Assembly: GCF_030272615.1 (NCBI RefSeq)
Contig: NC_081410.1
Location: forward strand, 112,358,433-112,422,432
Length of the DNA: 64,000 nt
From: Cryptomeria japonica
Taxonomy: Eukaryota; Streptophyta; Pinopsida; Cupressales; Cupressaceae
Direction: 5' to 3'
How positions within the stretch are numbered: the stretch's first letter is position 1; each line of letters opens with the position of its first letter. Below, piece by piece: positions 1 to 11,897 of this stretch. Below the pieces are notes generated by a model. It was not told the origin of the DNA, made no database searches, and was given only the letters and a program-made list of their open reading frames with translations. The position numbers and the translations under genes are program-made.

Positions 1-716
1 CCCTGAGTCGCCTCCTCCCAGTCCCTTCCCTCCTCGGAGGTCGATGCTTTGGCTTTCCCTTTTGCCGCTTCAGCTTTCATTTTTGGAATGCAGTTTAGGC
101 ACCCGAAGTTGAGGTCACCCTCCAAGCTTTCTAGTAGCTATATGACCCTTCCTTCTTGAGCCCTATCTCTCAATTCCCTACTAACCTCCATCCTTGCCAC
201 CACATGCAAAGCCTTCAGGACTTCATCCACCCTGGTTAATTTCACAAAGAGTTTCATCGCTTCCCACCCCACTCGGGCATGTTCACGGCATTGGTATTTG
301 ATTTCATCCTCTGGGCCACGGATAAAAGGAAGTAATTCATCCTAGTCGTCCCCTTCCTTAATTCGAATGCCAACTTCTAGCACCACCCACTCCAAGATTG
401 ATTCCAGGTTAATCAAAAAATCCCCATCAATCAATTTGACCAATGTGAGTTTTACCTTTTCCACCTCTAGTTCGAATTCATAGGCCCATGCCAGAATCAG
501 AGAGTAAACCTCCATGTTAGTTCGATACCGGTGATTGATATGTGCCACCTCCTCCGCAAGCATCAGTCAAGCTGCCACCCACAACTTCTCCTCTTTAAAC
601 TTGAACAGTCCTTGCATTCGTTTATCAGATACTTTGCCCAAAAAGGGCACCAACTTCTTGTCTGTTCGAAGTGTGAAATTGGCCTTCATGGTCACCAGCA
701 ATTTCAAAAGCACTTC
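1..716 (-). pseudogene. Decayed 3' part of a helix-rich gene of unknown family
   Basis: On the minus strand one reading frame runs from about 716 to the window edge, broken only by in-frame stops at 567-569 (TGA), 342-344 (TAG) and 138-140 (TAG). A pyrimidine-rich stretch ending in CAG precedes 716 and looks like a splice acceptor, so this may be an internal or last exon. The product is mostly charged helix (many Glu, Lys, Leu), with a late segment of form C-L-N-C and a basic, Ala/Lys-rich tail. I do not recognise the family. The gene is cut by the window edge. All three stops could come from Gln or Arg codons by one C-to-T change. Confidence 0.5.
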
Positions 717-735
717 CTGCAAAAAATGTCTTACA

Positions 736-891
736 GAAGCCACGATTCTACGAACTACAGATATGTTCTGCTTCAAAGCAAAAACTGGAAGCTACGATTC
801 TACGAACTACATTTTTCTTCTACTTCAAAGGAAAAATTAGAAGCTATGATTCTACGAACTACAGATTTGTTTTGCTTCAAAGAAAAAACTG
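736..891. repeat. Three tandem copies of a 52-bp unit
   Basis: GAAGC followed by an ATTCTACGAACTAC core recurs at 736, 788 and 840, an exact 52-base period with a few substitutions per copy. The array lies just upstream of the putative splice acceptor of the preceding pseudogene, so it may sit in its intron. Confidence 0.85.
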
Positions 892-1480
892 GTACACATA
901 TCATAAGGTAATAAATTCTGCCTTCGTCTTAACTCTTATAGGTTGGGTAATGAATATGCACGATAAGGCATTAATGCCATGAGATCAAGAAAAATATTTC
1001 CTGCCATCCTCCCCTTCCTCCGTTCGTGCGACATGCCGCAGACAACTCCTTCTGCAACAATTAATCGCCACCTTGGCATTTGTACTTTCCAAATTTGCTC
1101 GCCTTAACAGGTTAAGGACTGCACATTTTTTAAAATTAATACACTAAATTTATGTTGAACATTTATATATATTTTTAAACTATTTTTTAAAATTATATAT
1201 CGTAAACACATTTTCAAAGAATTTTGTTAAACTTTAAATTAATATTTTAGATTTAATATTGAATGTTTTCTTTTTTATATTAAACTTTTATCTTTCAAAG
1301 TTTATATCAAAATTTATATTTTTATTTAGTAATTTGTTTTAGTCTAGAATCTAAGTTTCATGTTTTATACTATTTTTGAATTTCAAATTTTTACAAATAA
1401 TATTAACATTATATTAAATAGTTATCTCAAACTATTGCAGTTTGCACATCTTTAAAATTTAAATGTCTCTTATTATGGGA
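892..1480. other. AT-rich intergenic stretch
   Basis: Very AT-rich, with no frame of useful length and no motif I recognise. Confidence 0.5.
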
Positions 1481-2560
1481 CCGACGACATCTGACAACAC
1501 TCAAGTTCTCAATAGGTATCATCGTCCGTCGGATGAGAAAAGATCAACGACTTAGGGTGGATTTTGGCCCAAATGTGGGTATTGAACACATTTGTGAGAA
1601 CTTCGCTCGGAATTGAACATTATAAATTTAATCAAATATAATCAAGTCTATAGTCTATAGACTATAAATCTCTTTTTCGGGCGGAATTTTAAAATGATTA
1701 AATAAAATTTAAAAACAGACCCGAAAAGTGACACGAGTATGGTGACGTGCCAGAAAAATGGCAAAATTCGTGGGACCCACTTCATCTGAAAACAGGTACC
1801 ATCGACCCGACGACCGTTGGATGATCAAAGATCAACGGCTTAGGGTGGATTTCGGCCTGAATGTGGGAAGTGAACACCTTTTTGAGAACTTTGCCTGGAT
1901 TTGGACATTTTAAATTTAATTAAATATAATTAAGTCTATAAAGCTTTTTTTTGGGCGGAGGTTTAAAATGATTAAACAGACTTAAAAATCAAACCCGAAA
2001 AGTGACACGTGTCCAAGTATGGTGACGTGCCAGAAAAATGGCAGAAGTCGTGGGACCCACTACATCTAAAAATAGGTACCATCGACCATTGGATGAATAC
2101 AGATCAACGACTTAGGGTGGATTTTAGGGTGAATGTGGGAAGTGAACAACTTGGTGAGAACTTTGCCCGGAAAAGTGACACGAGTATGGTGACGTGCCCA
2201 AAAGTTGGCAGAAGTCATGGGACCCATGACAACTAACAACAGGTACCATCATTCGTTGGATGAGCAAAGATCAACAACTTAGGGTGGATTTCGGCCTGAA
2301 TGCGGGAAGTGAACACATTTGGGAGAACTTCGCCTGGAATTGAAACATTTTAAATTTAATTAAATATAATTAAGTCTATAAAACACTTTTTCGGGTGGAA
2401 GTTTAAAATTATTAAACAGACTTAAAAAACAAACCCGTAAAGTCACAACAGGTACCTTGGGGTCCCTCGTTCGTTGGATGAGCAAAGATCAACGACTTAG
2501 GATGGATTTCGGCCCGAATATGGGAAGTGAACACATTTGGGAGAACTTCGCCCATAATTG
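1480..2560. repeat. Five degenerate tandem copies of a 170-290 bp unit
   Basis: The core AGATCAACGACTTAGGGTGG (with small changes) occurs at about 1541, 1829, 2101, 2268 and 2486. Each copy also carries GTGGGACCCAC- and GGTACCATCG-like blocks before it and a GGGAAGTGAACAC block after it. Spacings are 288, 272, 167 and 218 bases. The shorter spacings lack the AT-rich filler (AAATTTAATTAAATATAATTAAG) or part of it. No coding frame runs through the array. It could be a minisatellite or the tandem-repeated end of a transposon. Confidence 0.85.
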
Positions 2561-3030
2561 AACGTATTACATTTAATATCCTCAGAATTTATACAACATG
2601 ATTCATAATGTCCTCAGAATTTATACTGAAGTAATGAATGTTTTGTCCTTCGACATTGAATAGTTATTAATAGTAATTAATAAAATTACAACATGATTCT
2701 AGATATTTTGCCCTTTAGGTTTTACTTTTCTACTTTTCAGATTTTTCAAAATAAGAGACTCGTAAATCATAATCGTCTTTCATTTCATGGACAAACCTGT
2801 AAATCGAGGGAGATTCAGAAATACCTACTAGATTGAGGAATGCAAGTTGCAACAGAGACTGTCTGCGCCAATCTAGTGAAATAGAAATTTCAATTTCCGG
2901 GTAAAATCTAGAACACCTACATCTCGCCTTTTTTGCTTTTGGTAATCTCGTGGTCCAATTTGAGGGTTAGTATTTTCAGGTTTTTATCTAGAATTATTTT
3001 GAATTATTAACAATAATAGTGATTGGGAAA

Positions 3031-5067
3031 ATGGGAAGCAGTAGTTCAACAAGAAGCCAAGTGAAAAACAAAATGTACCTAACCAAATTGGTTAAAACAC
3101 CAGGTTTCACTGATGAATACCATGATATTTATGACCCTGCTATCCATGGTGAAAAGCGTATCATAGATATTAGATATACATTGTCTTGTAAGGCGGGAGA
3201 TGCATCCAGGGCAAAATTTACTATTTTCAACCCAATGTTACAACAAAAAACAAATAAAATCGCATCGTGGGATGTTGGATTGGGAAGCATGGTGTTACCT
3301 GAAGTATTCCCTTGCCTTGATTTTGTCATGGTCTACGCCAAAAATTATGATGAAGATAAAAAAGCAATTGTCAATAAAAATACAAAAGAGGAAATTCTAT
3401 CCATAAATGAGGGAGAATTTGCTCGTTTGTTGAACCTAGGATTTGAAGCCCAAAAATCAAACGTCCAAATTGACCTTGAAAAGCTGGCGGGGAATTATGA
3501 GAGTCTAGATCCAAGGCGCAGAGATTCATTTGTCAAAGCTCTAATAAAGAGTGGTAGTGGTACTGGTATTGTGTTGGATCAGAATCATAAGCCTCCTTAT
3601 GATTCTAACATTTTTGTTCCATGGGTTGGGGATAGTATTTCCTTGCTGTCGTTTTGCCTAGGATTGAAAAATGATAGGGAAGTGGGTGCAAGCCTTCTTG
3701 AAATGATTTATAATATCCATTGTGCAAGTCAGCTAGTAAGATATAATTTTATTGAGAACATTGTAAAATCCATGCAAAAATAATTACTAATGATCAAAAA
3801 GGGTTCTTGTAAGACATTTAGGTTCTATTCCTACTTGTGCTATCTCCTTCTATCCAAGTATCATGCAATATTCGAGACCAACACGATTCAAATTGTGAGC
3901 TATAAGATTGATGAGAAGACTGGGAAGAGAATAGAGTGTCCAATATATGATTGGACGCTAAAGATAAGGATGCATGATAACAGAAAGAACTACAACCATT
4001 TTGTAGACTTCTTTTTGGCACCAATGTATAATGAAATTACAAGCACTCCAATGCCTAGGTTGCCCGTGTCTTGTAGAGATTGCATTCAACTCGTAAGTCA
4101 AATAGAATTGGCTGACTGGTTCTTCATGGAAGAATTCACTATGTTAAGGTTTTATGGATCGACAGTAAAACCATACAGACTTCCAATACATGTGACAGAG
4201 AGGGTATTTGCATTAGAGTATGTACGACAATTGGAGAGCACAGATAAGCACTTCCATGGTCAGCAAAAGAAGAGCATATTTCCTTCCTTGCCTTTCTCAT
4301 GTGGAGGGTTCAGATTTGAGAGAAAAGCATTCAATGTGGCACATGATTTTTTGATAGTTTTTAACTTTGGTGATAAGGGTCTCTGGCAGTATGATCCAAT
4401 CGGTGTAGTTCAAGCAAGGCTTAAGAAAAATGGGAACACTTCAACGTTATGTCAACATGAAAGTAAACCATTGCTAGAAAAGCTTAGAAACATGGACTCC
4501 TGGGATGAGGTTAAAAAAGAGATGGAGAAAATTGCAGCTGACAATAACATTTCAACAAAAGAAATTTCGTCACAAATTATGGCATTGCAAATGCACAGAG
4601 AGAGGACAACAAAGGAGGGCCAGGGCATCCAAAGTAGGAGGTCCTACAATTTCTACCTAAAATATGCTAATCCATCTATGAAATCTATTCCCAAATCAAT
4701 TCTGCATGAATGTAAAGAGAATTATTTCACTCAAACCAAAATAAATGATGTTTTGAATATGAGGAGGAATCTCGGTGAACCAAAGACAAGTGCAGAATTT
4801 GAGAGCATTGACAAGGATGCAAAGTTTAGCAAATTGTGGGATATGGAGCATTGCAGGACTGAAGATGATGATGAGCTTGAGGTTGTCGTTGAGCCCCCTC
4901 CAACAACTACTACAGTCCCTAAAATATTAGGTGGAGTCAGTGAGTCCATGAAAGAAAAATATAGCAAAGGGGCAAACCTTGTGGAAAAAATGGGTTTTGA
5001 AGGTGGTGGTCTAGGTCCCAGAGGAGAGGGCATTTCGTATCCACTTCAGGGACAACTTCCATCATAG
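3031..5067 (+). pseudogene. Large unknown protein with C-terminal G-patch, one in-frame stop
   Basis: The frame from ATG 3031 to 5067 is continuous except for a single TAA at 3781-3783; both halves are in the same phase. The product starts MGSSSS, which fits an N-myristoylation consensus. It continues with a globular region holding a SIN..EF and IDLEKL motif (around residue 130-160), then a conserved block FTMLRFYG (nt 4136-4159). It ends in a clear G-patch (nt about 4963-5050): KGANLVEKMGF, then GGGLG, then GEGISYPL. G-patches bind RNA or activate DEAH helicases. The phase shifts by one base just after the G-patch (near 5051), where the coding sense carries on in another frame. A distant relative lies at 60435-63908. 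The family is unknown to me and may be transposon-associated. Confidence 0.55.
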
Positions 5068-5729
5068 TCAAATCAAAAGGTCCTTATAAACCAATCATTG
5101 GACTTGATTCTTTAGATTCATCAGGAATAGGTACTACTCATTACCCTCAGGGTCCACCTACATTTGTTTCAGGTTTAAATCCACAACCACCACCACATCA
5201 TGGTATTCCCATTGGTGGTGAATCAAGTGCCACTGCCATTGGTGGGGAATATGGGGATAGTATTCCTATTATTGTTCAGTCAAGTGCTGTTGTGATTGGT
5301 GGGGTTGGCATGGGTACTACTACTGATACTAGTTGTCTTGGTGTTGGATAAGGGCAACAACAAAATATCTCTCGCAAGAGGCCACTAGAGGTAGATAATC
5401 AATCTCATACTATTGAGAATCCTATATCAAGTGCCACTGACACTACAAATCAATCATTTGCAGCTTCAGATCACACACCTCAAAAGACTATGAAAACTAC
5501 ACATGAAAGTGTCAGTGGGAGTGGGACAGCATTAGGAACTGTTGTTGGTAATCCTCGTCAAGCATTAGTTAAAACCACAAGAATAAGTGGAATTGGAGCC
5601 TATGGTATTCCTATGTCACCTTTCAAACATTCAATTGCTTCAGCAAGCCTAGATTTTCAATTTCGTGATTACTATGAAAAATATGAACACACAAAAAAAG
5701 CAAATAAAGAAAAAAAAAACATTTCATAG
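5051..5729 (+). pseudogene. Low-complexity linker of the 3-kb gene, frameshifted
   Basis: After the G-patch the reading continues one base out of phase to 5729, with a TAA at 5349-5351 and a TAG at 5727-5729. The segment is rich in Gly, Ser, Thr and Pro, with short repeats of the type IGGE. It contains a basic, NLS-like KRPLEV; the relative at 60-64 kb has a KRPLSV at the comparable point. It joins the globular N-terminal half to the coiled coil that follows, so it is probably the middle of the same broken gene. Confidence 0.45.
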
Positions 5730-5907
5730 GGTTTCCATGTCTGAAGTTGTAAATGAACAACCTGCAAGGAACAGGGTATTTCCAACATATGGCCCATAGA
5801 AAGATATGATGGAGTTCATGGTTGTTATGCCCCCGAGCCCATCTAAAGATAAAAATCCACCACACAGTTAGATAGATCCCTCTCAATTTCAAGTTAGCAC
5901 CATCTAA

Positions 5908-7110
5908 ATGGATTTTTCCAAAGTACATAATGTGGACAAAATTATTGTGTCAAAAAGGACTAGCGAAGTGGTCTACACTTCACTGCTAAAGGTGGAGAGA
6001 GAAAAAAATAAACTGGAGAAACAAATAGAAAAGTTACAGGCAGACCTGGAAAACAAAAAATCAAGGAGGAAAGCAGCAGATGGAAAGTGCAATGATTTAT
6101 AGAAAAGGATAAAAAATTCGGGCTCTACAGTAGAAATTGTAGAGCAGGAGAAGAAGGATGCAGAATTGAAGGACCTGACAGAAAAACTGGCTAAAAGCAG
6201 TAAAAAAATTGTTGAGGAAAAAGCCAGTTTTCAAAAATTATACAAAATTTATGAGCCTGCTGTCGCCAAAATGAAAAAAATACAGGACCTATTGGATCAT
6301 GGGAAGGAAAAAGAAAAACATTTGCAAGAGGAAGTAGAGGAAGAAAGAAAGAAATGTGCACAAATGAAAGAAGGCCCGCACAATGCAAATGATAAAATAA
6401 AAACTTTGGAGGATAGATTGAAAGATAATATGAAAAATACAACTAAGTATATACAAGAAAACCTTTGGCGGAAAATAATGCAGAGGAGTGAGAAGTTGTG
6501 TAAATGGTTTCAATTGACTGAAAGTATGAGACTAATTTTTATAAAAATCAAAGGGCACTTTGAGAAGAGCACACATTTTTATTCAAAAGAGGAAAAGGCA
6601 AAAAAGATTCTGAAAGTAGTCTACAGTTCCAGTGATAGCTACTTAGCATTCAAGGGAATTAAGAGCCACATTGATGCCACAGTTAAGACACCATCTATCA
6701 TTTAAAAATGCCAGAAGCTAAGGGAAACAACATAAGTTATGGAAAGTTGTGGAAAAAAGATATTGAAGCTGCAAGAAAAGAAAAATAATTTGATTAAACT
6801 TGGTTTGCCTAAGCCTTTTGACACATCAAATAAATTCATTGGAGAAGAAGCTTACAAAAAAAACATGGAGATAAAAATGAAGTCTGATTTAGACTTGCTT
6901 CCAAAGGACACAACTCCCAAAAGCTTTCTAGAATTCATCCAACCATTTACAACTCTAAATTCGGTATTGGATGAAATAGTGATGTCAAGTAAATCTTCTA
7001 AATATGGAATGTTGACGAATTTGGAGTTGACTTTCCATAGTTTACAGAATATTGACCTTCCATCAGAAAAAGAGTGGAGCACCCTACAAAAACTGGCACA
7101 TAATTCTTAA
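5908..7110 (+). pseudogene. Coiled-coil C-terminal part of the 3-kb gene
   Basis: A single frame of about 400 codons is interrupted only by in-frame TAG (6100-6102), TAA (6703-6705) and TAA (near 6735). The first 200 residues are a strong coiled coil (heptads rich in Glu, Lys and Leu). The end is a more ordered domain without an obvious match. It is in the same phase as 3031-5067, on the same strand, and follows the linker, so I read it as the C-terminus of that gene. The three stops all fit Gln codons changed by C-to-T. No independent promoter or start is evident. Confidence 0.5.
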
Positions 7111-7180
7111 GAATCATAGTATGTATTGCACAATTTTCTTCTTTTATTCTTAATTTCAAGGTTTCATGTTTTTTCTGTTT

Positions 7181-7304
7181 GCTATTTTGCTAATCCAGCC
7201 TATGAATCTATGATTCACTCGCTATTGCTATTTTGCTAATCCAGCCTATGAATCTATGATTCACTCGCTATTGCTATTTTGCTAATCCAGCCTATGAATC
7301 TATG
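7181..7304. repeat. Three tandem copies of a 46-bp unit
   Basis: GCTATTTTGCTAATCCAGCC recurs at 7181, 7227 and 7273 (period 46), nearly perfect until the last copy runs out. It lies 70 bases after the end of the coiled-coil frame, in its likely 3' region. Confidence 0.9.
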
Positions 7305-8137
7305 ATGCACAGTGCAAAACTTCAGCCAGTAAATTTGTATTCTCAAATTCTCCCTTGATTTAACATTTATGCATTTCTCTATTTCTGATTAGTAGGTTTT
7401 AGGTACTGCTATTATCTATGTTTAATTTGTCATGGCATGAATTAATATTTAATTTTGAACTCTGTTTTTTTAACAGGAGACATAAAACATGTAGCAGATG
7501 TTAAATTGCTGATAGGCCTGTGATGGCCATATAAATATGTGCTGAGTTTGTAATTTTGATGTTCAGTCTTCACATGTTTCAAACTTGAAATTTGACCTGA
7601 AGCTATTGATGCTTCCTTGTTTCTATAAAAGGGAATTTAGGGTCATTTCCAAAAGGTTTTGAAACTTTGTATTCACTTTTGCAATTGGCATGAAGAATCA
7701 CACAGATTGGTGTATTACTATTGAATGAATTGTATCATATGGCTATATTTTGAAAGAACTAATGAAAATCTAAGTTCTCGACATGTGTATTACTATTGAA
7801 TGAATTGTATCATATGGTTCTGAAATGTATCACACAGATTTGAGACTCAAACATGTATAAATAAACAATAAACATCTCTGTATCAATAAACACGTTATGT
7901 TTTTTTTTATTATGCCATTTTAAATCTAGAAATAGAAAGTTGAAAAATACAATTACAAATCAATATTAAATTCTAATTGCAAAAAGTAATATGCTTTTGT
8001 AATATGAATGATGAGATACAGTAATAAGATTAATAAATACCAATCTCTTACAGTTGCCATTCATCCTCATCAAATTCAGTGCTTTCTTGATTCTTGTCTG
8101 TGGTTTCTTCACTCCGAGTTTGCATACCTTCGTTGAA
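7305..8137. other. Non-coding stretch with one direct repeat
   Basis: I see no gene. A direct repeat of about 33 bases, beginning GTGTATTACTATTGAATG, occurs at 7710 and 7785. Confidence 0.55.
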
Positions 8138-10776
8138 CTACATCTCAATGCTACCAGTAGGTCCAATACATGAGTCAATAGTCCCACTTTGGTTTGAAGT
8201 GTTTCCCAAACCTCTTCTTTCACATTTGGACCTCCAGATTTGTAGTGCCCTATCGTAAGGAAAAGTGTGGACATCATACCTAGATGTATAGAGCCTCAAG
8301 CAATTTTCTAAATTTTTGTCTAGTTTGTTTCTTAGCTTTGATTTTAGGAACCCCAAAGCACTGAAAACTCTCTCATCTTCCACATAACCCAATATCATGG
8401 TAAGACATAAATCAACAAGCTTCACATATTCTGGCATTAAATCATGCAACGTTGAGTTCTTAGCTATAGATTTCCAAAGCCTTGTTACTGATCCCTCTTC
8501 GCGGGGGTTCTCCATTTTGGCATATTGTGATTTCATAATGTATGCAAAACAAGATGATTGCTCTCGAAGATGATTTTTGTCTAATATTCCATTGATAGTT
8601 ACTCCATTCAATTCTCTAGATATGCAAAATTGTTTTATCAAATTCAGTAGCTTACTTAAAAAATCAACTGCATTATTGAAGCTCCAATAATGAGGAAACA
8701 CAATAGACATGGCTTCGAGTAGGTTGTCAGGAGGGAATCTACTTCTAATTTGTGAGGAAAGATCATATGCAATTTTCTTCACAGAAGTAGTTACAGTCTC
8801 AACAATCTTGTCGAAATCTTCCCTTGTAAATCTTGCTTTTTGCTTCCTGGGGCGCTTTCCTGGTTCCTCGGGGTCAATCGTGGCATAGAAGTGCATTGGT
8901 ATCTTAACTCCCTGTACATTGGCACATACCTCCCCGTCTGCACCGATTTGTAAAAATTTATCAGGATTGTTCAAATCTGTGAGTGTCCACCACTTAACAA
9001 ATTTTTCATTAGATAGTGTTGGTTGATTTTGATAGAGATTGTCGAGGGTCATGCATGTCATCTTACGCAGCGTAGAATATTCTACAATATACAGAGCTCT
9101 TTTTTGGGTAGCCTTCATAATATTCCTCATTTCCTTTAGCATGGGTAGAAGAGCTACTAAAGTTAAGAGTGTCTCTAAATTACTTAACCTGCCAAGAAGT
9201 TCAAGAAATTTTGGTTGATTTGATTCATCGTGAGTTGTGTGAAATAGTCCAATCAAGGATGGATATTCTGAAAACACTCGATGTGCTGGACCATCCAAAG
9301 AGATCCATTTGGTATCATTATCCTTGAGAAGCTTGTTCCCATCAGTTAATCCATCAGCAAAGTGTTGAAATTCCATTAATCACTTGGGACTTCGACATAA
9401 GTGTGAGTAGAGCTCTCTGATTAAATTATTAATTTTTTTAACTGAAGCAAACTTGCTCACAATTCCAAAAGCTAGATTAATTTTGTGAGCCAAGCAGTGA
9501 ATTGCAGTAATACGGTGCAAATGAAGTTTCAATCTTTGTACAAAGACCATTCCTATGACCTTGCATTACTGAAGCTCCATCTGCTCCAACACAAACCAAT
9601 TTTTTGGCTACCATCATGTCATCCATACCTCCATATTCAGTTAAACTTCTCTTTACTAGTTGAAATAAATTTTCCGTTGTCGCACTCTCCTTCATTTTAG
9701 CAATAGATAGTAGATGAGGTTGGCGGGTATGATTCTTTACAGTATAAACATGCATGCATACCCATGAAGTATTGTCTACTGCCATAACTTCGTCTAAAGA
9801 AAATGCAATGAAGTTTGGCTCTCTTATTTTTTCCTGTACATCTTCTTTTTTAACCTTAGCAAGGCAACTTGCCCATTCACATTCACTGTTTACTAACCAG
9901 TGTCTATTAGGATAGTTAGGAACTTTCAAAAACTATAATAAACCACTAATTGATGGGAAATTTGTCATAGCACGCCCTTTGCTCAAAATATGAAAAACAA
10001 CTCTTAACTGAACAACTTTTTCCAGTTGTTCTATTTGCATTGCTTTTCCAAAAAATAGCTTCAATAGAACCTTTAACTTCAGCAGGTTTCGTCTGTAATT
10101 TCTCATGAAAATAATACTCTTCGGCATTCCTCACATGCTTACATTCCTCCTTTGTTTTCCATCTTATCACTAATTTTTCAACCCCGTCTATCATTTGTTT
10201 TTCATAAACTTTACCCATATGCTTTTCTATGGTGTCAAATTTTAGCTGCAACCTAATTTCCTTGTTATGTTTCCAAATGCAAATCTTACACCTGCATTCT
10301 ATTGGAGGCTCGCCTTCAATTGGATTCTCCACTGGTTCAATGAATGGATACTTTGATGCCCAATTAATTTGAAAATTCCTCACTGACATATCCCACTCCC
10401 GATCCTTTTTTGATTGTGGTTCACCCTTTTTTGATATGGCTTTTCGTTTCCCCTTCCATGCATTGTCATCAATGGCATTATCACCCAAGTTGATTATATC
10501 ATTCCGACTAACTTGGGTATCTACCAGATAATCTTCTTCAAGATCATCCTGATCTGAGATATCAGGTTCGCTGTCATCTTCAACATGCGGTGCAGGTGGC
10601 AAATTTTGTACTTGTACTTGTGATGATGTACCTTCCTGATTTTCACCACAATCTTTTCCAATGCCAAGGTACGAAGACAACGTTCTACTTTTTGTTGGCC
10701 TCTCCTGGCCTTCCCCACATTCAGGTTTCCTACCCCTCTTCCTGTTTGACATCTCAAACGAAATAAAGGCTGCCAA
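8138..10776 (-). pseudogene. hAT-superfamily transposase (ZNF862/ZMYM-like), broken
   Basis: On the minus strand the order is: an acidic and basic N-terminus with a C-x-C-x2-C...H zinc-finger-like block (10776-9946); a segment with LDEVMAVD and GADGASVMQG (9929-9477), which carry two likely acidic catalytic residues; C-L-A-H, the usual hAT C-x2-H; and a long C-terminal part (9376-8138) ending in VEDERVFSALGFLKSKLRN, the hAT dimerisation region. The enzyme would cut and paste DNA in the nucleus. The frame shifts near 10100 and near 9540, and there is a TAG near 9930, so it is inactive. I could not find terminal inverted repeats with confidence. The motif array at 11000-11560 may be its end. 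Confidence 0.75.
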
Positions 10777-10999
10777 AAAAATATCAATTTGTTAAAGAAG
10801 CAATAATAGACTATAATGTATAATATACCACTTCAAAAATATGATCGCTCACCTTTAGGCTTTAGGTCACTAGTAGTCATCAATGCAGTCAACAACAATG
10901 ATTTTCCTTGGTCTAAAACTTCGCTATTGAACAGTATTCAAAGCCTAGAACCCACCAGATTGTGTTGAGATAGATCTGATCTTTGCATGTATTTATACT

Positions 11000-11560
11000 A
11001 ATCCTTATATGGTGAATTCCGCGGGAATTTTATATGGTATACAAATATTTGGCGAATCCCGCGTAACTATAACATGACTTATGTAATTTTTGAGGCAATT
11101 ATAGGTCGTCCAAATACGACTTATGTAATTTTTGAGGCGATTATAGGTCGTCCAAATAATAGGCGAATACAATATAGTTGGCGAAAGTTTGGGTGAATGG
11201 AGACACGCGTCGACAAGATGTCGGGCGAATTGGGTCCCCCTGGCTAACAAATATTCAGATGCCTATAGGTGAATTAAGGTCATCTATTAAGGCAACCTTG
11301 GAGAGTGTAGGCGAAACAATTAAATTTACTATGTGTCCACCATATATTGTATTGGCGAAATCATCGCATAGAAACAATTAATTGCATTAAACATATGGCG
11401 ATCGGGCCGTGACTTTGACAAAAATTGATAATGTTCTGGCGACATGGCCACCCCTAGTCGGTACAAAATATTCGCCATTTTCGACATGGCCGACGTAAAA
11501 AATTTGCCATTGGCGAATATTCGCCACTAAAGTAATCTCTGTCGGGTAGTGATCTAATCC
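11000..11560. repeat. GGCGAA motif array beside the hAT relic
   Basis: GGCGAA occurs at 11051, 11162, 11180, 11224, 11310, 11354 and 11512, and the inverse TTCGCC at 11471 and 11520. It includes a perfect 16-base palindrome TGGCGAATATTCGCCA at 11511-11526. A 42-bp direct repeat (starts 11076 and 11118) is also present. Arrays of a short motif near an end are typical of the subterminal region of DNA transposons, where transposase binds. No coding frame of note. Confidence 0.55.
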
Positions 11561-11561
11561 A

Positions 11562-11897
11562 GTGAGTGATAGAATCAATGATTCTAAGGCTAGATTTTGG
11601 CCTAGACAATCACCAGAAACAGGAACCGGTCAAGCCGTTCAACAATATTAGTGAAGGATTTATTTAATTAATAGAGGAAGTGGGATCAATTAAATAAATA
11701 AGATATTTATTTAATTTAGGAAAAGGGTAATTTAAATAAATAAAAGTATTTATTTAAATGAGAAATAAGGCTAGAAGAGGATAAATGAATTAATTAAATA
11801 AATAAAGATTTATTCAATTAATAGAGGAATTATGCTAAAATAATTAAATAAATAAAAATATTTATTTAATTAGACAGGACAATTTTAGGTGTCTACA
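11562..11897 (-). mobile_element. Partial LTR of the TGTAGACA family
   Basis: Read on the minus strand, an LTR-like end TGTAGACACC starts at 11897 and runs through repeated AAATAAATAATT-type blocks to about 11562, where the similarity I can follow stops. It interrupts the copia gag frame directly at 11898. The same start and AT blocks recur at 45815, also inside a copia gag. The far end is missing or unrecognised. Confidence 0.55.

Noticed and set aside
3781-3783. Programmed readthrough of the single TAA
   Set aside because: The stop is one of several in the same locus and no stem-loop or known readthrough context follows.
7305-8137. Terminal inverted repeats for the hAT element
   Set aside because: I compared this side with 10800-11560 by eye and found no convincing match.
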